A stretch of DNA of 64,000 nt from Mycobacteroides salmoniphilum. GTDB taxonomy: Bacteria > Actinomycetota > Actinomycetes > Mycobacteriales > Mycobacteriaceae. Below, in pieces: positions 9,158 to 21,819 of this stretch (position 1 is the stretch's first letter; each line of letters opens with the position of its first letter). Position numbers and translations under genes: made by a program. The notes beneath the pieces were generated by a model, which ran no database searches, was not told the DNA's origin, and was given only the letters and a program-made list of their open reading frames with translations. The DNA lies in NCBI RefSeq assembly GCF_004924335.1, contig NZ_CP024633.1:3038001-3102000 (forward strand). Direction: 5' to 3'.

Positions 9158-11536
9158 CTAGCTGGCCGCCCTCTTCGGCTCGGGTGCCGCCGCCGGCAGC
9201 ACCGAGGCGATGGCCGCCTCCAGTACCGCCTGCTCCGGCCCGGTGCTCAGACAGAAGGTGTCGACCACCGAGGAACCAAGCGTGTTGACCCTGGCCCACG
9301 CGATATCCACGCCGTGCCGCTCCAGGGTCGCGGTGATGCGCGCCAGCAGCCCCGGTGCGTCCGAGGTGCGGATCTCCACGATCTGCTGGTCGGCGTTCCC
9401 CGCGGGCTCGAACCAGCGGATGCGCGGCGGCGCGGGCGCGTAATTGGTGGGGACCGCGGGTGTCGCATCCCCGACGAGGCCGCTTCCGAACTGCGCGGAC
9501 TCGCGTTCGCGCTCGTCGAGTGCCGCGATGATGTCGGTATCGCCGTCCAGAGCCGAGATCAGCTGCTGACGCAGCAGACCGGCCGCCGGAGGCGAACCGA
9601 ACCGCGGCGACACCTCGAAAGTGTTGATCGCCGATCCGGCATGGCTGGCCACCGAGGCCGAGAACACCCGCAATGAGTTCAGTGACAGCACCCCGGCTGC
9701 CTTGGAGAGTAACCCGCGCTGATCGGGCGCGATCATGCTCACGGTATACATATGGGGCGATCCCGCGGGCACCAGCCGTACCTGCACTCCCCCGTCGGTT
9801 GCCAACGAAAGCAGTTCCGGGTCAATGGGATCGGGTTCGGGAAGCTGTTCACCACGCATCACCATCCGGCATTTGCGCACCAACTCCCCGATCAGCGAGG
9901 ACTTCCAATCGCCCCACACCCCGGGGCCGGTGGCCAGCGAGTCCGCCTCGGCGAGCTGTTGCAGCAGCTCCAGGAGCAGTAGATCGCCGCCGAGCGTGTT
10001 GACGACGGTCTCAATGGTTTCCGGGTCGGCGAGGTCACGCCGCGTCGCGGTGTTGGGCAGCAGCAAGTGATAGCGCACGATCTTGGACAGCAGCTCCACG
10101 TCGGAGGGCCACAGACCCAGCCGGGTACCGATCTGCACGGCCAGCTCCGCGCCGACGACGCTGTGATCACCGCCGCGGCCCTTGCCGATGTCGTGCACCA
10201 GAGCACCGAGAATCAGTAGGTCTGGACGAGAGACCCTGGTGGTGAAGGCGCTCGCCTGCGCGACCGTCTCGACCAGATGCCTATCGACGGTCCAGATATG
10301 CACGATATCGCGCGGCGGCAGGTCTCGTACCGGGCCCCATTCAGGAAAAAGCCTGCCCCACAATCCGGTTCGATCCAGCGCCTCGATGGTGGCCACCGCA
10401 TGACGACCGGCCTCCAGAAGCACCAGCAGATCCTTGAGCGCCTCTCGAGGCCAGGGTGCACGAAGTTCGGGGGCGGATTCGGCAAGACGACCCAAGGTCG
10501 ACGCGGAGATCGGCAGGCCGGTGGTCGCCGATGCCGCTGCCACACGCAAGATCAGCGACGGGTCGCGTTCCGGGCGGGCGTCACGGGCAAGCACCACCTC
10601 CCCGGCATGCTCCACCACCCCTTCGTCGATCGGACGTCGAACCGTGCGCCGGAGCACCGAAATACCCCGTCGCGGAATCGCATTGGCGGCCGCCCGCAGT
10701 CCGACATCCACCGAGTAACTGATGGTGCGGGCAGCGTCGGACAGCATCCTGGCCAGGTCGAACCGATCGCCAACGCGCAGCGCCGCACCGATTTCGTCGG
10801 CGAACTGAGCCAGCAGCTGATCGCGCTCTCGCCCGGCGACTCGATGCAATTCGGTGCGGACATCCAGGATGACCGAATGTGCGCCGTCGAACGACTTCGC
10901 CAGACCGCTGTCGGTGAGCTGAGCAATGGCCAACGCGCGCAATAACTGAACATCACGCAGACCGCCGCGGCCGGACTTCAGATCGGGTTCGGCGCGGTGT
11001 GCGATCTCACCGCTGCGCCGCCATCGCGCTCGTGTGTATTCGATCAGTTCGTCGAGTCGTGTCCGGATCTGCGAACGCCATTGCTGACGCACCCCGCCGA
11101 TCATCAGGCTGGACAACTGCGCATCCCCGGCGATGTGCCTGGCATCCAGCAGCGACAGCGCCGCCGACATCTCTTGCCCGGCGACATGCAAGGTGTCGGC
11201 GACCGTGCGGACGCTGTGATCAAGCCGAATATTGGCGTCCCACAACGGATACCACAGGCCGTCGGCAACCTCACTGAGGGTCTCCGGCGCAATGTTCTCG
11301 TCGTGCAGGAGTACCAGATCCAGATCCGAGTGCGGCAGCATCTCGCGTCGGCCCAGGCCGCCGAGTGCCACGATGGCGAATCCACTGGAGTCGGTGATGC
11401 CGACCTCGGCGGCCTTGGCTGTCAGCCACAGCTCGTTGAGGTCGGTCATCGCCTCACGAATCGCACCGGCGTTGAGCCGACCGCTCTCACCGAGCAGCTG
11501 CGCCCTGGCGGCCACGAGGTCCGTTGCGGCGCCCAT
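9158..11536 (-). CDS. glnD: PII uridylyl/adenylyltransferase GlnD
   Basis: Nitrogen sensor enzyme of 792 residues. The nucleotidyltransferase domain shows [16 protein letters not shown] (59-74). A central HD domain contains [12 protein letters not shown], for demodification, and two ACT domains form the C-terminus ([15 protein letters not shown] and [17 protein letters not shown]), which sense glutamine. In actinobacteria GlnD adenylylates PII rather than uridylylating it (known for Corynebacterium and Streptomyces). It starts 36 bases after glnB in amt-glnB-glnD. Confidence 0.96.
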   Translation of the reverse strand: MGAATDLVAARAQLLGESGRLNAGAIREAMTDLNELWLTAKAAEVGITDSSGFAIVALGGLGRREMLPHSDLDLVLLHDENIAPETLSEVADGLWYPLWDANIRLDHSVRTVADTLHVAGQEMSAALSLLDARHIAGDAQLSSLMIGGVRQQWRSQIRTRLDELIEYTRARWRRSGEIAHRAEPDLKSGRGGLRDVQLLRALAIAQLTDSGLAKSFDGAHSVILDVRTELHRVAGRERDQLLAQFADEIGAALRVGDRFDLARMLSDAARTISYSVDVGLRAAANAIPRRGISVLRRTVRRPIDEGVVEHAGEVVLARDARPERDPSLILRVAAASATTGLPISASTLGRLAESAPELRAPWPREALKDLLVLLEAGRHAVATIEALDRTGLWGRLFPEWGPVRDLPPRDIVHIWTVDRHLVETVAQASAFTTRVSRPDLLILGALVHDIGKGRGGDHSVVGAELAVQIGTRLGLWPSDVELLSKIVRYHLLLPNTATRRDLADPETIETVVNTLGGDLLLLELLQQLAEADSLATGPGVWGDWKSSLIGELVRKCRMVMRGEQLPEPDPIDPELLSLATDGGVQVRLVPAGSPHMYTVSMIAPDQRGLLSKAAGVLSLNSLRVFSASVASHAGSAINTFEVSPRFGSPPAAGLLRQQLISALDGDTDIIAALDERERESAQFGSGLVGDATPAVPTNYAPAPPRIRWFEPAGNADQQIVEIRTSDAPGLLARITATLERHGVDIAWARVNTLGSSVVDTFCLSTGPEQAVLEAAIASVLPAAAPEPKRAAS

Positions 11537-11572
11537 GTGATTACCGTCCTAAGCGGTTAGAGGGCCCAAGCC

Positions 11573-13302
<1,730 letters not shown>

Positions 13303-13336
13303 TAGCGGCATTCCTCTCGGGGATCTTGAAGCTTGA

Positions 13337-13354
13337 ACTCTGCCCATGCAGAGT
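13337..13354 (-). promoter_or_regulatory. perfect hairpin in the amt leader
   Basis: ACTCTGC-CCAT-GCAGAGT is a 7-bp perfect stem with a 4-base loop between the GlnR box and the amt start. It could be an mRNA structure or a second operator; no function is known to me. Confidence 0.4.
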
Positions 13355-13365
13355 GCGCAGCGGAT

Positions 13366-13403
13366 GTTTCCGAGAGGGCGCGCGTGTGTTTCGCGTCTGT
13401 TAC
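13366..13403 (-). promoter_or_regulatory. GlnR box upstream of amt-glnB-glnD
   Basis: Read on the minus strand this is GTAAC-N6-GAAAC-N6-GCGCC-N6-GAAAC. The mycobacterial and streptomycete GlnR consensus is GTnAC-N6-GAAAC-N6-GTnAC-N6-GAAAC. Three of the four half-sites match exactly with correct spacing; the third is degenerate. It lies about 65 bases upstream of the amt start, where an activator site is expected. Confidence 0.8.
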
Positions 13404-13448
13404 CGGTTTGGGCGGGTGAGCGCGAGGCGATTCGGGGTGAATAACGAG

Positions 13449-14771
13449 TTATCCCAGCAGGGCATCGACGAAGGCCGGCGGCTCGAACGGAGCGAGGTCG
13501 TCCGGCCCCTCCCCGAGGCCAACAAGCTTCACCGGGACGCCAAGTTCGCGCTGTACGTGAAAAACGATGCCGCCCTTGGCTGTTCCGTCAAGTTTGGTGA
13601 GCACCACACCGGTGATGTCCACCACGTCAGCGAACACGCGCGCCTGCGCCAAACCGTTCTGCCCGATGGTGGAGTCGAGCACCAGCAGCACCTCGTCGAC
13701 CTCGGCGCGGCGTTCCACGACACGTTTGATCTTCCCGAGCTCGTCCATGAGACCGGTCTTCGTGTGCAGTCGCCCGGCGGTATCGATCACCACGACGTCG
13801 GCGCCCTCCCGGATCCCGGCGTCGACGGCGTCGAAGGCAACCGACGCGGGATCGGCACCCTCGGCACCGCGCACCACCTGGGCACCCACTCGCTGTCCCC
13901 AGGCCTGCAGCTGATCGGCCGCAGCGGCGCGGAAGGTGTCGGCAGCCCCGAGCACGACCCGGCGTCCATCGGCGACCAGCACGCGGGCCAACTTGCCGAC
14001 AGTGGTGGTCTTACCCGTGCCGTTCACCCCGACGATGAGCAGCACTGACGGTTTGTCGTCGTGCGGCAGCGCCTTGATCGACCGGTCGAGGTCGGGCCGC
14101 AGCTCGTCGATGAGCACCTCGCGCAGCAATGTCCGTGCCTGCGACTCGGTGCGCACGCTGCGCGCCGCCATCTCGCTGCGCAGCCTGTCCACGATCGAGG
14201 TGGTGACGGCGGTGCCGAGGTCGGCGATGAGCAGGGTGTCCTCGACCTCCTCCCACGATTCCTCGTCGAGGTCTCCGGCACCCAGCAGCCCGAGTAGGCC
14301 CCGGCCCACGGCGTTCTGCGAGCTGGCCAGCCGTCCCCGCAAACGATCGAGTCGTCCCGCCACCGGCGCGATCTCATCGAGTACCGGAGCGGGTTCGGGT
14401 TCGGGCTCCGGAGCGGGTTCGGGCTCAGTGACCGGTTCCGGTTCGGGTGCCACGACGGGCTCGGGCTCCGGTTCCGGGGCCGGCTCCGGTAGCTCGACAT
14501 TGGAAATAGTGCGCCGGGGCGCGTCCCGCGGAACCTCGGCGTCATCGCCCACGCTGGGCACGGGGGTTGCTTGCGCACCCCCCTCGCTGAAGGTGATGGT
14601 GGAGCCGGCGCTGTACCCGCCGGAGCGGTCGGCCGGTGTGCCGCCCTCGGTGATCTCAGGGGAGCGTGTCAGGCTGATACGACGGGAGCGGTAACGCACC
14701 AGTCCGAAAACCAATGCGGCAACAACCACGACGGCGACGATCGCTACGGCGATCCACACTTCAAGAGGCAC
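13449..14771 (-). CDS. ftsY: SRP receptor FtsY
   Basis: Membrane-targeting GTPase that docks Ffh. From the GTG at 14771 it is 440 residues: one N-terminal membrane helix ([20 protein letters not shown]), a long acidic linker with a Pro-Glu repeat, then the NG domain with [18 protein letters not shown] and [10 protein letters not shown]. The start is uncertain: no good ribosome site is seen, and an ATG 12 codons further upstream (14807) would overlap fni. It is divergent from fni with 7 bases between start codons. Confidence 0.93.
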   Translation of the reverse strand: MPLEVWIAVAIVAVVVVAALVFGLVRYRSRRISLTRSPEITEGGTPADRSGGYSAGSTITFSEGGAQATPVPSVGDDAEVPRDAPRRTISNVELPEPAPEPEPEPVVAPEPEPVTEPEPAPEPEPEPAPVLDEIAPVAGRLDRLRGRLASSQNAVGRGLLGLLGAGDLDEESWEEVEDTLLIADLGTAVTTSIVDRLRSEMAARSVRTESQARTLLREVLIDELRPDLDRSIKALPHDDKPSVLLIVGVNGTGKTTTVGKLARVLVADGRRVVLGAADTFRAAAADQLQAWGQRVGAQVVRGAEGADPASVAFDAVDAGIREGADVVVIDTAGRLHTKTGLMDELGKIKRVVERRAEVDEVLLVLDSTIGQNGLAQARVFADVVDITGVVLTKLDGTAKGGIVFHVQRELGVPVKLVGLGEGPDDLAPFEPPAFVDALLG

Positions 14772-14778
14772 CAGGGCA

Positions 14779-15798
14779 TTGTTACAGGAACGCAAGAAGC
14801 GCCACATTGACGCCTGCCTGAGCGATCCAGTGCAGTACGTCACCCGAACCACCGGCCTGGAACGACTCGACCTGCCTTATATGGCGTTGCCGAACTCCAA
14901 CCTCGCCCGGGTTGACCTGTCCACCGAGTTTCTGGGCAAGCGATTGGCCGCTCCGGTCCTCATCGGGGCCATGACGGGCGGCGCGAAGCTTTCGGCCACC
15001 ATCAATCGCAACCTCGCGGCCGCCGCCCAAGAACTGGGCATCGGGATGATGCTCGGTTCTCAACGGGTGATGCTGGTCGATCCCGAGAGCGCCAGCACCT
15101 TCGCGGTGCGCGAGGTAGCACCCGACATCTTGCTCATCGGCAACATCGGGCTCGCACAGCTCGGCAACATTGCCGCCGCCGCACAGCTCAGCGGCTTGGT
15201 GCAGCGGGTCGGAGCGGACGCCCTGGCGGTGCACACCAATCCGTTGCAGGAGGCCGTGCAACCCGACGGCGATACCGATTTCACCGGTCAGGTGTACCGG
15301 CTCGCAGAGCTGACCCATGCGGTCGATTTCCCCGTGCTGCTCAAGGAGGTCGGTCACGGAATCAGTGGGGCCGCGGCGCGCCGCCTCGGTGGATGCCGAC
15401 TCGCGGCCATCGACGTCGCGGGTGCTGGCGGCACGTCATGGGCCCGGGTCGAACAGTTCGTACGGTTCGGCACCATCACCTCACCCGAGCTCGCCGAATG
15501 GGGCATCCCGACGGCCGAAGCCCTCGTCGAAGTGCATGCCGAGCTTCCGCATCTGCCCCTGATCGGGTCGGGCGGAATACGCACCGGCATGGACGCCGCC
15601 AAGGCGATCGCGCTGGGAGCGAGCGTGGTGTCCGTCGCACTCCCCCTGCTGGCACCCGCGGTGCAATCGCCCCAGGCGGTGATCGGCTGGCTCGAACAGT
15701 TCCTCGATGAGCTGCGCATCGCCATGCACTGTGCCGACGTCAACACGATTGCGGGTCTGAGTCGAATTTCACTGCGTCCGCGCCCAAGCCCCCGCTAA
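14779..15798 (+). CDS. fni: isopentenyl-diphosphate isomerase, type 2 (FMN-dependent)
   Basis: Interconverts IPP and DMAPP with reduced FMN and Mg2+. Its 339 residues carry the family marks: RKKRHID at the start, [16 protein letters not shown], the FMN phosphate-binding [19 protein letters not shown], and [10 protein letters not shown]. The start is TTG (14779), with AGAGG about 10 bases upstream; no better start is in frame. M. tuberculosis instead uses a type 1 enzyme, so this gene marks a lineage difference. Confidence 0.92.
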   Translation: MLQERKKRHIDACLSDPVQYVTRTTGLERLDLPYMALPNSNLARVDLSTEFLGKRLAAPVLIGAMTGGAKLSATINRNLAAAAQELGIGMMLGSQRVMLVDPESASTFAVREVAPDILLIGNIGLAQLGNIAAAAQLSGLVQRVGADALAVHTNPLQEAVQPDGDTDFTGQVYRLAELTHAVDFPVLLKEVGHGISGAAARRLGGCRLAAIDVAGAGGTSWARVEQFVRFGTITSPELAEWGIPTAEALVEVHAELPHLPLIGSGGIRTGMDAAKAIALGASVVSVALPLLAPAVQSPQAVIGWLEQFLDELRIAMHCADVNTIAGLSRISLRPRPSPR

Positions 15799-15815
15799 AC
15801 CGAAGACACCCGTCA

Positions 15816-15821
15816 TACACT
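15816..15821 (+). promoter_or_regulatory. -10 box for the thioredoxin-like/ccdA-like pair
   Basis: TACACT fits TANNNT and lies 35 bases before the ATG at 15857. The strong CAGGAGG ribosome site lies in between, giving a short conventional leader. Confidence 0.45.
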
Positions 15822-15856
15822 GCGGGAGTCACATCTCGTCCCAGGAGGTTCTTGGC

Positions 15857-16378
15857 ATGAATATCCAATTCGGGGGACGTTATAAGTTTCGGGCCGTGGC
15901 GAGGACCCTTGCGGTCGCCGTCGCTGTGTTGTTGATATCGACAGGCATCGTCCGGGCGCCCGCGGCGCGCGCCGATTCCCTGCTCGATTTCACCGGTACC
16001 ACCGTTTCGGGCGCGCCCTTCAACGGGGCCAGCCTCAAAGGCAAGCCGGTCGTGCTGTGGTTCTGGGCTGCGTATTGCCCGTTCTGCAATGGCGAGGGTC
16101 CGCATGTGAGTGCGGTATCGGCGGCTAACCCCCGCGTCACCTTCGTCGGCATCTCCGGCCGCGGTTCCGTGGGAGACATGGAGGGATTCATCTCGCGCTA
16201 CAACCTCCACTTCACCAATCTCAACGATGCCGACGGATCGTTGTGGCGGCAGTTCGGAGTGCCCTGGCAGCCGGCGTACTTGTTCATCAATTCCAACGGC
16301 ACCTCGGACTTTGTGAACAACCCGACGTCATCGATGTCCGAGCAGGAGCTCAGCGACCGGGTGAAGGCACTCACCTGA
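15857..16378 (+). CDS. secreted thioredoxin-fold protein (TlpA/Mpt53-like)
   Basis: A 173-residue exported redox protein with a signal peptide ending at AARAD (37-40). The thioredoxin core carries the active-site pair C74-PF-C77 in FWAAYCPFCNGE and a cis-Pro region PWQPAYLF. It resembles Mpt53/DsbE-type mycobacterial oxidoreductases that act on exported proteins. It begins after CAGGAGG and ends in a 4-base overlap with the next gene, a CcdA-like protein that could supply it with electrons. Confidence 0.88.
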   Translation: MNIQFGGRYKFRAVARTLAVAVAVLLISTGIVRAPAARADSLLDFTGTTVSGAPFNGASLKGKPVVLWFWAAYCPFCNGEGPHVSAVSAANPRVTFVGISGRGSVGDMEGFISRYNLHFTNLNDADGSLWRQFGVPWQPAYLFINSNGTSDFVNNPTSSMSEQELSDRVKALT

Positions 16379-17211
16379 CATCTCTGGCCTTCGCAGCCGG
16401 GCTGATCGCCGCGCTCAACCCGTGCGGTTTTGCCTTGCTCCCGGTCTATCTCGCGCTCGTGGTGCGCGGACCCGGTGCCGAGATCGGGAAGTCGCGGGCG
16501 CTTGGCCGCGCCGTCATCGCCACCGTGGTGATGGCGGCCGGGTTCGTCGCGGTCTTTACCGTCTTCGGGTTGTTGACGGTGTCGGTAGCGTCCGTGGTGC
16601 AGCGTTATCTGCCTTTTGTGACAGTAGTTTTCGGAATCGGCCTGGTGATTCTCGGGCTGTGGCTACTCTCGGGCCGCGACATCATCGCACTCATGCCCAA
16701 GGTGCTCGATGCGAACGCTCCCACCACCCGACTGGGCTCTATGTTCGGCTATGGCGTGGGATACGCGGTGGCCTCGCTGTCCTGCACCATCGGCCCCTTC
16801 CTCGCGGTGACCAGCACTACCTTCGAGAGCGGCTCCTTGTTCGACGGTGTCATGGTCTACCTGGCGTACGCCTCCGGTATCATCCTCGTGGTGGGCACGC
16901 TGGCCGTATCCACCGCACTGGCAAGCACGGTGCTGCTGAACGCGATGCGCCGCGCGCTGCCCTACTTGAACCGGATCAGCGGTGCCATCCTCCTGGTGGT
17001 TGGTGCTTACGTGGGCTACTACGGCAGCTACGAGGTCAGGTTGTTCCACGCCAATGGCAACCCGGATGACCCGATCGTCAACGCGGCCGGGAAGATTCAG
17101 CGTGCGATCTCTGGCTGGGTGTACCTGCACGGCGCCTGGCCGTGGTTGTTCATCCTCGGCTTGGCGGCGGTCGGCGCGGCCATTTGGTGGCGCAATACCG
17201 CCAAGGAATAG
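16375..17211 (+). CDS. CcdA/DsbD-like membrane electron carrier, CTG start
   Basis: Polytopic membrane protein of 278 residues that would move reducing power across the membrane to the neighbouring thioredoxin-like protein. CcdA marks are LNPCGFALLPVYL (Cys17) and SLSCTIGPF (second Cys), with six or more hydrophobic segments. No ATG, GTG or TTG exists in frame between a GTG at 16243, deep in the upstream gene, and the conserved N-terminus. The CTG at 16375 forms a CTGA overlap with the upstream stop, has GAAGG about 10 bases before it, and gives the family's normal N-terminus. Confidence 0.82.
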   Translation: MTSLAFAAGLIAALNPCGFALLPVYLALVVRGPGAEIGKSRALGRAVIATVVMAAGFVAVFTVFGLLTVSVASVVQRYLPFVTVVFGIGLVILGLWLLSGRDIIALMPKVLDANAPTTRLGSMFGYGVGYAVASLSCTIGPFLAVTSTTFESGSLFDGVMVYLAYASGIILVVGTLAVSTALASTVLLNAMRRALPYLNRISGAILLVVGAYVGYYGSYEVRLFHANGNPDDPIVNAAGKIQRAISGWVYLHGAWPWLFILGLAAVGAAIWWRNTAKE

Positions 17212-17220
17212 CCCCCGGCG

Positions 17221-17226
17221 TACGAT
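17221..17226 (+). promoter_or_regulatory. -10 box for leaderless metallothionein-like ORF
   Basis: TACGAT fits TANNNT. Its last base is at -7 if +1 is the A of the ATG at 17233, which predicts a fully leaderless mRNA. Confidence 0.6.
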
Positions 17227-17232
17227 ATATGC

Positions 17233-17346
17233 ATGACTAGCAATGAGACCGTCGCACCCGAGAAGGCAGGGGCTTGCGACAACCCGAACTGCACCTGCAC
17301 CGACTGTCAGTGTGGATCCAGCTGCTCCTGCGGTTCCGACAAGTAG
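17233..17346 (+). CDS. Cys-rich metallothionein-like small protein (37 aa)
   Basis: The 37 residues hold seven cysteines in the last 23, arranged as C-x4-C-x-C-x2-C-x-C-x3-C-x-C. There is no histidine or aromatic residue, a composition typical of metallothioneins that bind Cu(I) or Zn(II) in thiolate clusters. It does not match the MymT sequence I recall (53 residues, with histidines). It starts 21 bases after the CcdA-like gene and has its own leaderless promoter. Function is inferred from composition. It could equally be a Cys-rich regulatory peptide. Confidence 0.7.
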   Translation: MTSNETVAPEKAGACDNPNCTCTDCQCGSSCSCGSDK

Positions 17347-17389
17347 CCTCCGGGGAATATCGGCGCCGGGTGAGTGCGTTCGCCGTGAG

Positions 17390-18226
17390 GTGACCACACC
17401 GGAGTTCGCCCCGTACGGATTCTTCACTCATTACGCGACGGTGGACGCAGATCTTTTGCGGGCCGTCGAAGACCTCGGTTTCGATACCGCATGGCTGGGC
17501 GGTTCGCCTCCGGCCGATCTGCCATGGGTTGAGCCGCTCCTTGCCGCCACCGAGCGCATCCGGATCGTGACTGCGATCGTCAACATCTGGTCCGCGCCCG
17601 CACGGGAAGCCGGTCAATCGTGGCGGCGCATCGAGACGGCCTACCCCGGGCGTTTCATTCTCGGTATCGGTGCCGGCCACCCCGAAATCGACAGCGACGT
17701 TCCCTACAAGCCCTACTCCGGGCTGGTCGAGTATCTCGACGTGCTCGACGAGGTGGGAGTTCCCAGAGAAGGCCGGGGTCTGGCCGCGCTGGCGGAGAAA
17801 TCGCTCAAGCTCGCCACGGAGCGCTCAGCGCTCGCGCACCCGTACCTCACACCGCCATCGCATACCCGTTGGGCCCGCGAGCTCCTGGGACCCGGCGCGA
17901 TCATCGTCCCCGAGCAGAAGGTGGTACTCACCACCGATGCCGATGAGGCGCGCGCAATCGGTCGCCAGGCACTGGACATGTACCTGGGCCTGACCAACTA
18001 CCTGACCATGCTGGAGCGGTTCGCGGGCACCACAGAAGATCTGGCAAGGCCCGGCAGCGACAAACTGGTGGATTCCCTTGTTGCTTATGGCACTCCGGAA
18101 CAGATCGCCACCCGGCTGCAGGAGCATCGAGATGCGGGCGCCACCCAGGTCGCCATCCAGGTACTCGGTGATCCCGCCAAACGCGCTGAGGCGCTAAGTG
18201 TTTTGAGCCGCGAGCTGGGTCTCTAG
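17390..18226 (+). CDS. LLM-class F420-type oxidoreductase (TIGR03620-like)
   Basis: A 278-residue luciferase-like TIM barrel. It has [29 protein letters not shown] near the N-terminus and [13 protein letters not shown] in the barrel, typical of actinobacterial F420-dependent enzymes. The GTG at 17390 begins [11 protein letters not shown], where homologues start; the ribosome site is poor. The substrate is unknown. Its last 33 bases overlap the 3' end of smc. Confidence 0.82.
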   Translation: MTTPEFAPYGFFTHYATVDADLLRAVEDLGFDTAWLGGSPPADLPWVEPLLAATERIRIVTAIVNIWSAPAREAGQSWRRIETAYPGRFILGIGAGHPEIDSDVPYKPYSGLVEYLDVLDEVGVPREGRGLAALAEKSLKLATERSALAHPYLTPPSHTRWARELLGPGAIIVPEQKVVLTTDADEARAIGRQALDMYLGLTNYLTMLERFAGTTEDLARPGSDKLVDSLVAYGTPEQIATRLQEHRDAGATQVAIQVLGDPAKRAEALSVLSRELGL

Positions 18227-21200
18227 CCCACGCATGCGCTGCGAGACAACCTGCGTGATGCCATCATCACGCATGCTGACGCCGTAGAGCGCGTCGGCGA
18301 CCTCCATGGTCGGCTTCTGGTGGGTGATGACGATGAGCTGCGACTTCTCCCGCAGCTGCTCGAACAGGCCGATCAGGCGCTGCAGGTTGACATCGTCGAG
18401 TGCCGCTTCCACCTCGTCCATCACGTAGAAGGGTGAGGGCCGCGCCCGGAATATCGCCACCAGCATGGCGACCGCGGTCAGCGACTTCTCTCCACCGGAG
18501 AGCAGTGACAAGCGCTTGACCTTCTTGCCCGGCGGGCGCGCCTCCACCTCGATACCCGTGGTGAGCATGTCATTGGGGTCGGTGAGCACCAACCGGCCTT
18601 CACCACCGGGGAACAGCGATGAAAACACGCCCCTGAACTCGCGCTCCACATCCGCGTAGGCCTCGGTAAACACCTGCAGAATGCGCTCGTCTACGTCGGC
18701 AACCACATCAAGCAGATCCTTACGTGCGGCCTTAACGTCCTCTAGCTGTGTGGACAGGAAGTTGTAGCGCTCCTCCAGGGCCGCGAACTCCTCCAGGGCA
18801 AGGGGATTCACCTTGCCCAGCTCGCGCAGGTCCTTCTCGGCACGCTTGGCGCGGCGCTCCTGGGTATCCCTGTCAAACGGCATGGGCTGCGGCGCGCTCA
18901 CCTGCTCCCCACGCTCACGAGCCTGCTCGTATTCGTCCATCTCCTGCTGGGTGGGCGGCAGCTCGACATGCGGGCCGTACTCGGCGATGAGGTCGTCGGC
19001 GGCCATACCGAACTGCTCGAGCACCTGTTCCGAAAGCTGCTCGATACGCAACACCGCTTGGGCTTTGGCGACCTCGTCACGATGCAGCGCATCGGTGAGA
19101 CGAGCCTGGGCGGCAGTGAATTCGCGGACCTGGTCGCGCACGGCACCGAGCGCCGATGTGTGCTGCGCGCGGGTCGCACCGAGTCGGTCCCGACGCGCGG
19201 ACGCCGCGGCCACCACATGTTCAAGACGGGCGGCAACCAACCGTCCCGACTCGGCCACGGCTGCCGCGACCGCTGCTGCCCGCATCCGGGCGGCGGCCGC
19301 CCGCTCGGACCGTGCTCGCGCCTCACGCTCGGCCGTCGCGGCGCGGCGCAATGAATCAGCTTTACCGCGAACCGAATTCACCCGCTCTTCGGAAGTGCGT
19401 ACCGTCAGCCGCGCCTCGATCTCGACCGAACGCGCCTCTTCCAGCTCGATGGCCATGTCGTCGCGATCAATGGGCTCGTCGTCGAACAGGTTGGGCGCCT
19501 CTTCGGCATTGCGCAGCCGGGACTCGACCTCGGCCAGCTCCTCCATGGTCTTGGCGCGACCGAGCTCAAGCTGATCACGTTGCAGGGTAAGTTTTCTCAC
19601 CTCATCCGCGGCAAGACGGGCGTCTTGCCCAACACGGCCCAGCTGCTCGTACACCGCGGAGATGGACGCATCGGATTCATTGAGGGCGGCCAGGGTCTGC
19701 TCGGCGGCGTCCTGACGCGCGGTCTGCTCGGCAAGCGCGCCGGCCAACGCGGCAGAGATCTCACCGACCTGAATCTCGGTGGCCCGCAGCCCTTCTCCCG
19801 CGGCCTCGATGGCGGCCTGGACCTCCAGGGTGCTCTGCTTCTTGTCGGATCCGCCGGCAACCCATCCAGCACCCACCCGGTCACCGTCGATGGTCACGGC
19901 ACGCAGCAGCGGGTTGGCCAGCACCACCTCGATCGCGGCGCCGAGCTCATCGACCACCACCACGGAGGCCAGCATCGCCGACACGGCCGTGGCCAGGCGC
20001 TCGGGCACCTCGACCAAGTCGGCAGCCCAGTGCGCGCCGGGGGGCAGGCTGACCACGGGGCGCACATGCGTGTGCGCGGGCCACTCGCCGAACACGATCG
20101 CCGCTCGCCCGCCGTCGGAGGCCTTCAGGGCGGCCACTGCCGCCTGCGCCGCGGCGGGATTCTCCGCGGCCACCGCGTCGGCGGCCGGTCCCATCGCTGT
20201 CGCGATGGCGCCCTGGTAGCCGGGCCGCACCTTGACCAGCTGTGCAATCGATCCGAAAATTCCAGCACCACTGCGGTTCTCGGCGAGCCAAGCCGAGCCG
20301 TCCTTGCGTTCCAGACCAATGGCCAGCGCGTCGATACGCGCCTTGAGCGAGGCGATCTGCCGTTCCGCCTGGCGTTCGGCCGACAGCAATTCAGCGACGC
20401 GTTCATTGGCGATCGACAACGCCGAGACTGAGCGCTCGTGGTGTTCGTCCAACCCGATCTCGCCCTGATCCAGCTCGGCCACACGCGCCTTGACAGTGTC
20501 GAACTCGGTCTGCGCGGCCTCCCCGCGCACCGTCGCCTCCACGATCGACTCGGTGAGCCGCTGCGCCTGTCCGTCAATCGACTCCAGTCTGGTGCGCATG
20601 GTGTCGACCTGGCCGGTGAGCCGGGCCAGGCCCTCGCGGCGATCCGCCTCGGCGGCTACCGCGGCCAGATGTTGCCGCTGCGCCTGGGCGACCGCGGCCT
20701 CCTTGGCGGCGAGCTCTGCCTTCGCCAAGGTCAGCTGCTCGGTGACCGTTTCCAACTGTGCGATCAGTAGTCGCTCCTGCTCGGCGACGCGCTCCGCCTG
20801 TGCCTCAAGCTCCTCCGGGTCCGGTCCTGTCGGCGCGGCCACCACCTCATCGAGGTGGCTGGCCCGCTCGCCGGCGATCCGGACCGTGGCGCTGACGCGT
20901 TCGGCAAGCGCCGAGAGCCGGAACCAGGTCTGCTGAGCCAGCTCGGCCTGCGGCATCAGCTCGCCCAGCGCCGTCTCATGCTCGGTCAGCAGCGCGGTCG
21001 CGACGTCGAGTTTCTCGGTGATCTCCGAGTGTTGCTTACGCAGCGCCGTCTCGGCATCGTTGGTTCCGTCGAAATCCGCACGGCGAGTAACCAGGTCATC
21101 GGCGGCCAGGCGCAGTCGCGAGTCTCGCAGATCGGCCTGCACGGTGGCGGCGCGGCGCGCGACTTCCGCTTGGCGGCCAAGAGGTTTGAGCTGGCGGCGC

Positions 21201-21793
21201 AATTCGGTGGTGAGGTCGGTGAGCCGGGCCAGATTGGCGGCCATCGACTCGAGCTTGCGGACAGCCTTTTCCTTGCGCTTGCGGTGCTTGAGCACACCGG
21301 CAGCCTCTTCGATGAAGGCGCGGCGATCCTCCGGCCGAGATTCCAGGATCTGCGACAGGCGCCCCTGCCCCACGATGACGTGCATTTCCCGGCCGATGCC
21401 CGAATCGGACAGCAGCTCCTGGACGTCCATCAGCCGGCAGCTCTGTCCGTTGATCTCGTACTCGCCCGCGCCGTCCCGGAACATCCGACGGGTGATCGAG
21501 ACCTCGGAGTACTCGATCGGCAGTGCGTGGTCGGAGTTGTCGATCGTCAGAGTGACTTCGGCGCGGCCCAACGGCGCGCGCGTCGACGTACCCGCGAAGA
21601 TGACGTCTTCCATCTTGCCGCCGCGCAGGGCCTTGGCACCCTGCTCGCCCATCACCCAGGACAGGGCGTCCACGACATTGGACTTACCCGAACCGTTGGG
21701 GCCCACGACACAGGTGATACCCGGTTCCAGGCGCAGAGTCGTCGGCGAAGCAAAGGACTTGAAGCCCTTCAGCGTCAGACTCTTGAGGTGCAC
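18194..21793 (-). CDS. smc: chromosome segregation protein SMC
   Basis: Condensin ATPase of 1199 residues. The N-terminal half of the ATPase has Walker [10 protein letters not shown] (31-39). Long coiled coils flank a Gly-rich hinge (about 500-660). The C-terminal half has the signature LSGGEKSL and Walker [13 protein letters not shown]. It is last in the osmC-acyP-smc group, 26 bases after acyP. Confidence 0.97.
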   Translation of the reverse strand: MHLKSLTLKGFKSFASPTTLRLEPGITCVVGPNGSGKSNVVDALSWVMGEQGAKALRGGKMEDVIFAGTSTRAPLGRAEVTLTIDNSDHALPIEYSEVSITRRMFRDGAGEYEINGQSCRLMDVQELLSDSGIGREMHVIVGQGRLSQILESRPEDRRAFIEEAAGVLKHRKRKEKAVRKLESMAANLARLTDLTTELRRQLKPLGRQAEVARRAATVQADLRDSRLRLAADDLVTRRADFDGTNDAETALRKQHSEITEKLDVATALLTEHETALGELMPQAELAQQTWFRLSALAERVSATVRIAGERASHLDEVVAAPTGPDPEELEAQAERVAEQERLLIAQLETVTEQLTLAKAELAAKEAAVAQAQRQHLAAVAAEADRREGLARLTGQVDTMRTRLESIDGQAQRLTESIVEATVRGEAAQTEFDTVKARVAELDQGEIGLDEHHERSVSALSIANERVAELLSAERQAERQIASLKARIDALAIGLERKDGSAWLAENRSGAGIFGSIAQLVKVRPGYQGAIATAMGPAADAVAAENPAAAQAAVAALKASDGGRAAIVFGEWPAHTHVRPVVSLPPGAHWAADLVEVPERLATAVSAMLASVVVVDELGAAIEVVLANPLLRAVTIDGDRVGAGWVAGGSDKKQSTLEVQAAIEAAGEGLRATEIQVGEISAALAGALAEQTARQDAAEQTLAALNESDASISAVYEQLGRVGQDARLAADEVRKLTLQRDQLELGRAKTMEELAEVESRLRNAEEAPNLFDDEPIDRDDMAIELEEARSVEIEARLTVRTSEERVNSVRGKADSLRRAATAEREARARSERAAAARMRAAAVAAAVAESGRLVAARLEHVVAAASARRDRLGATRAQHTSALGAVRDQVREFTAAQARLTDALHRDEVAKAQAVLRIEQLSEQVLEQFGMAADDLIAEYGPHVELPPTQQEMDEYEQARERGEQVSAPQPMPFDRDTQERRAKRAEKDLRELGKVNPLALEEFAALEERYNFLSTQLEDVKAARKDLLDVVADVDERILQVFTEAYADVEREFRGVFSSLFPGGEGRLVLTDPNDMLTTGIEVEARPPGKKVKRLSLLSGGEKSLTAVAMLVAIFRARPSPFYVMDEVEAALDDVNLQRLIGLFEQLREKSQLIVITHQKPTMEVADALYGVSMRDDGITQVVSQRMRGLETQLAAQNT

Positions 21794-21819
21794 AGCGGGC
21801 CAGAATACCGGTCTTGGCG

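Noticed and set aside
14380..14500. Repetitive GGTTCGGGCTCCGG-like stretch
   Set aside because: It is the Pro-Glu linker of FtsY, common in this protein family, not a DNA repeat element.
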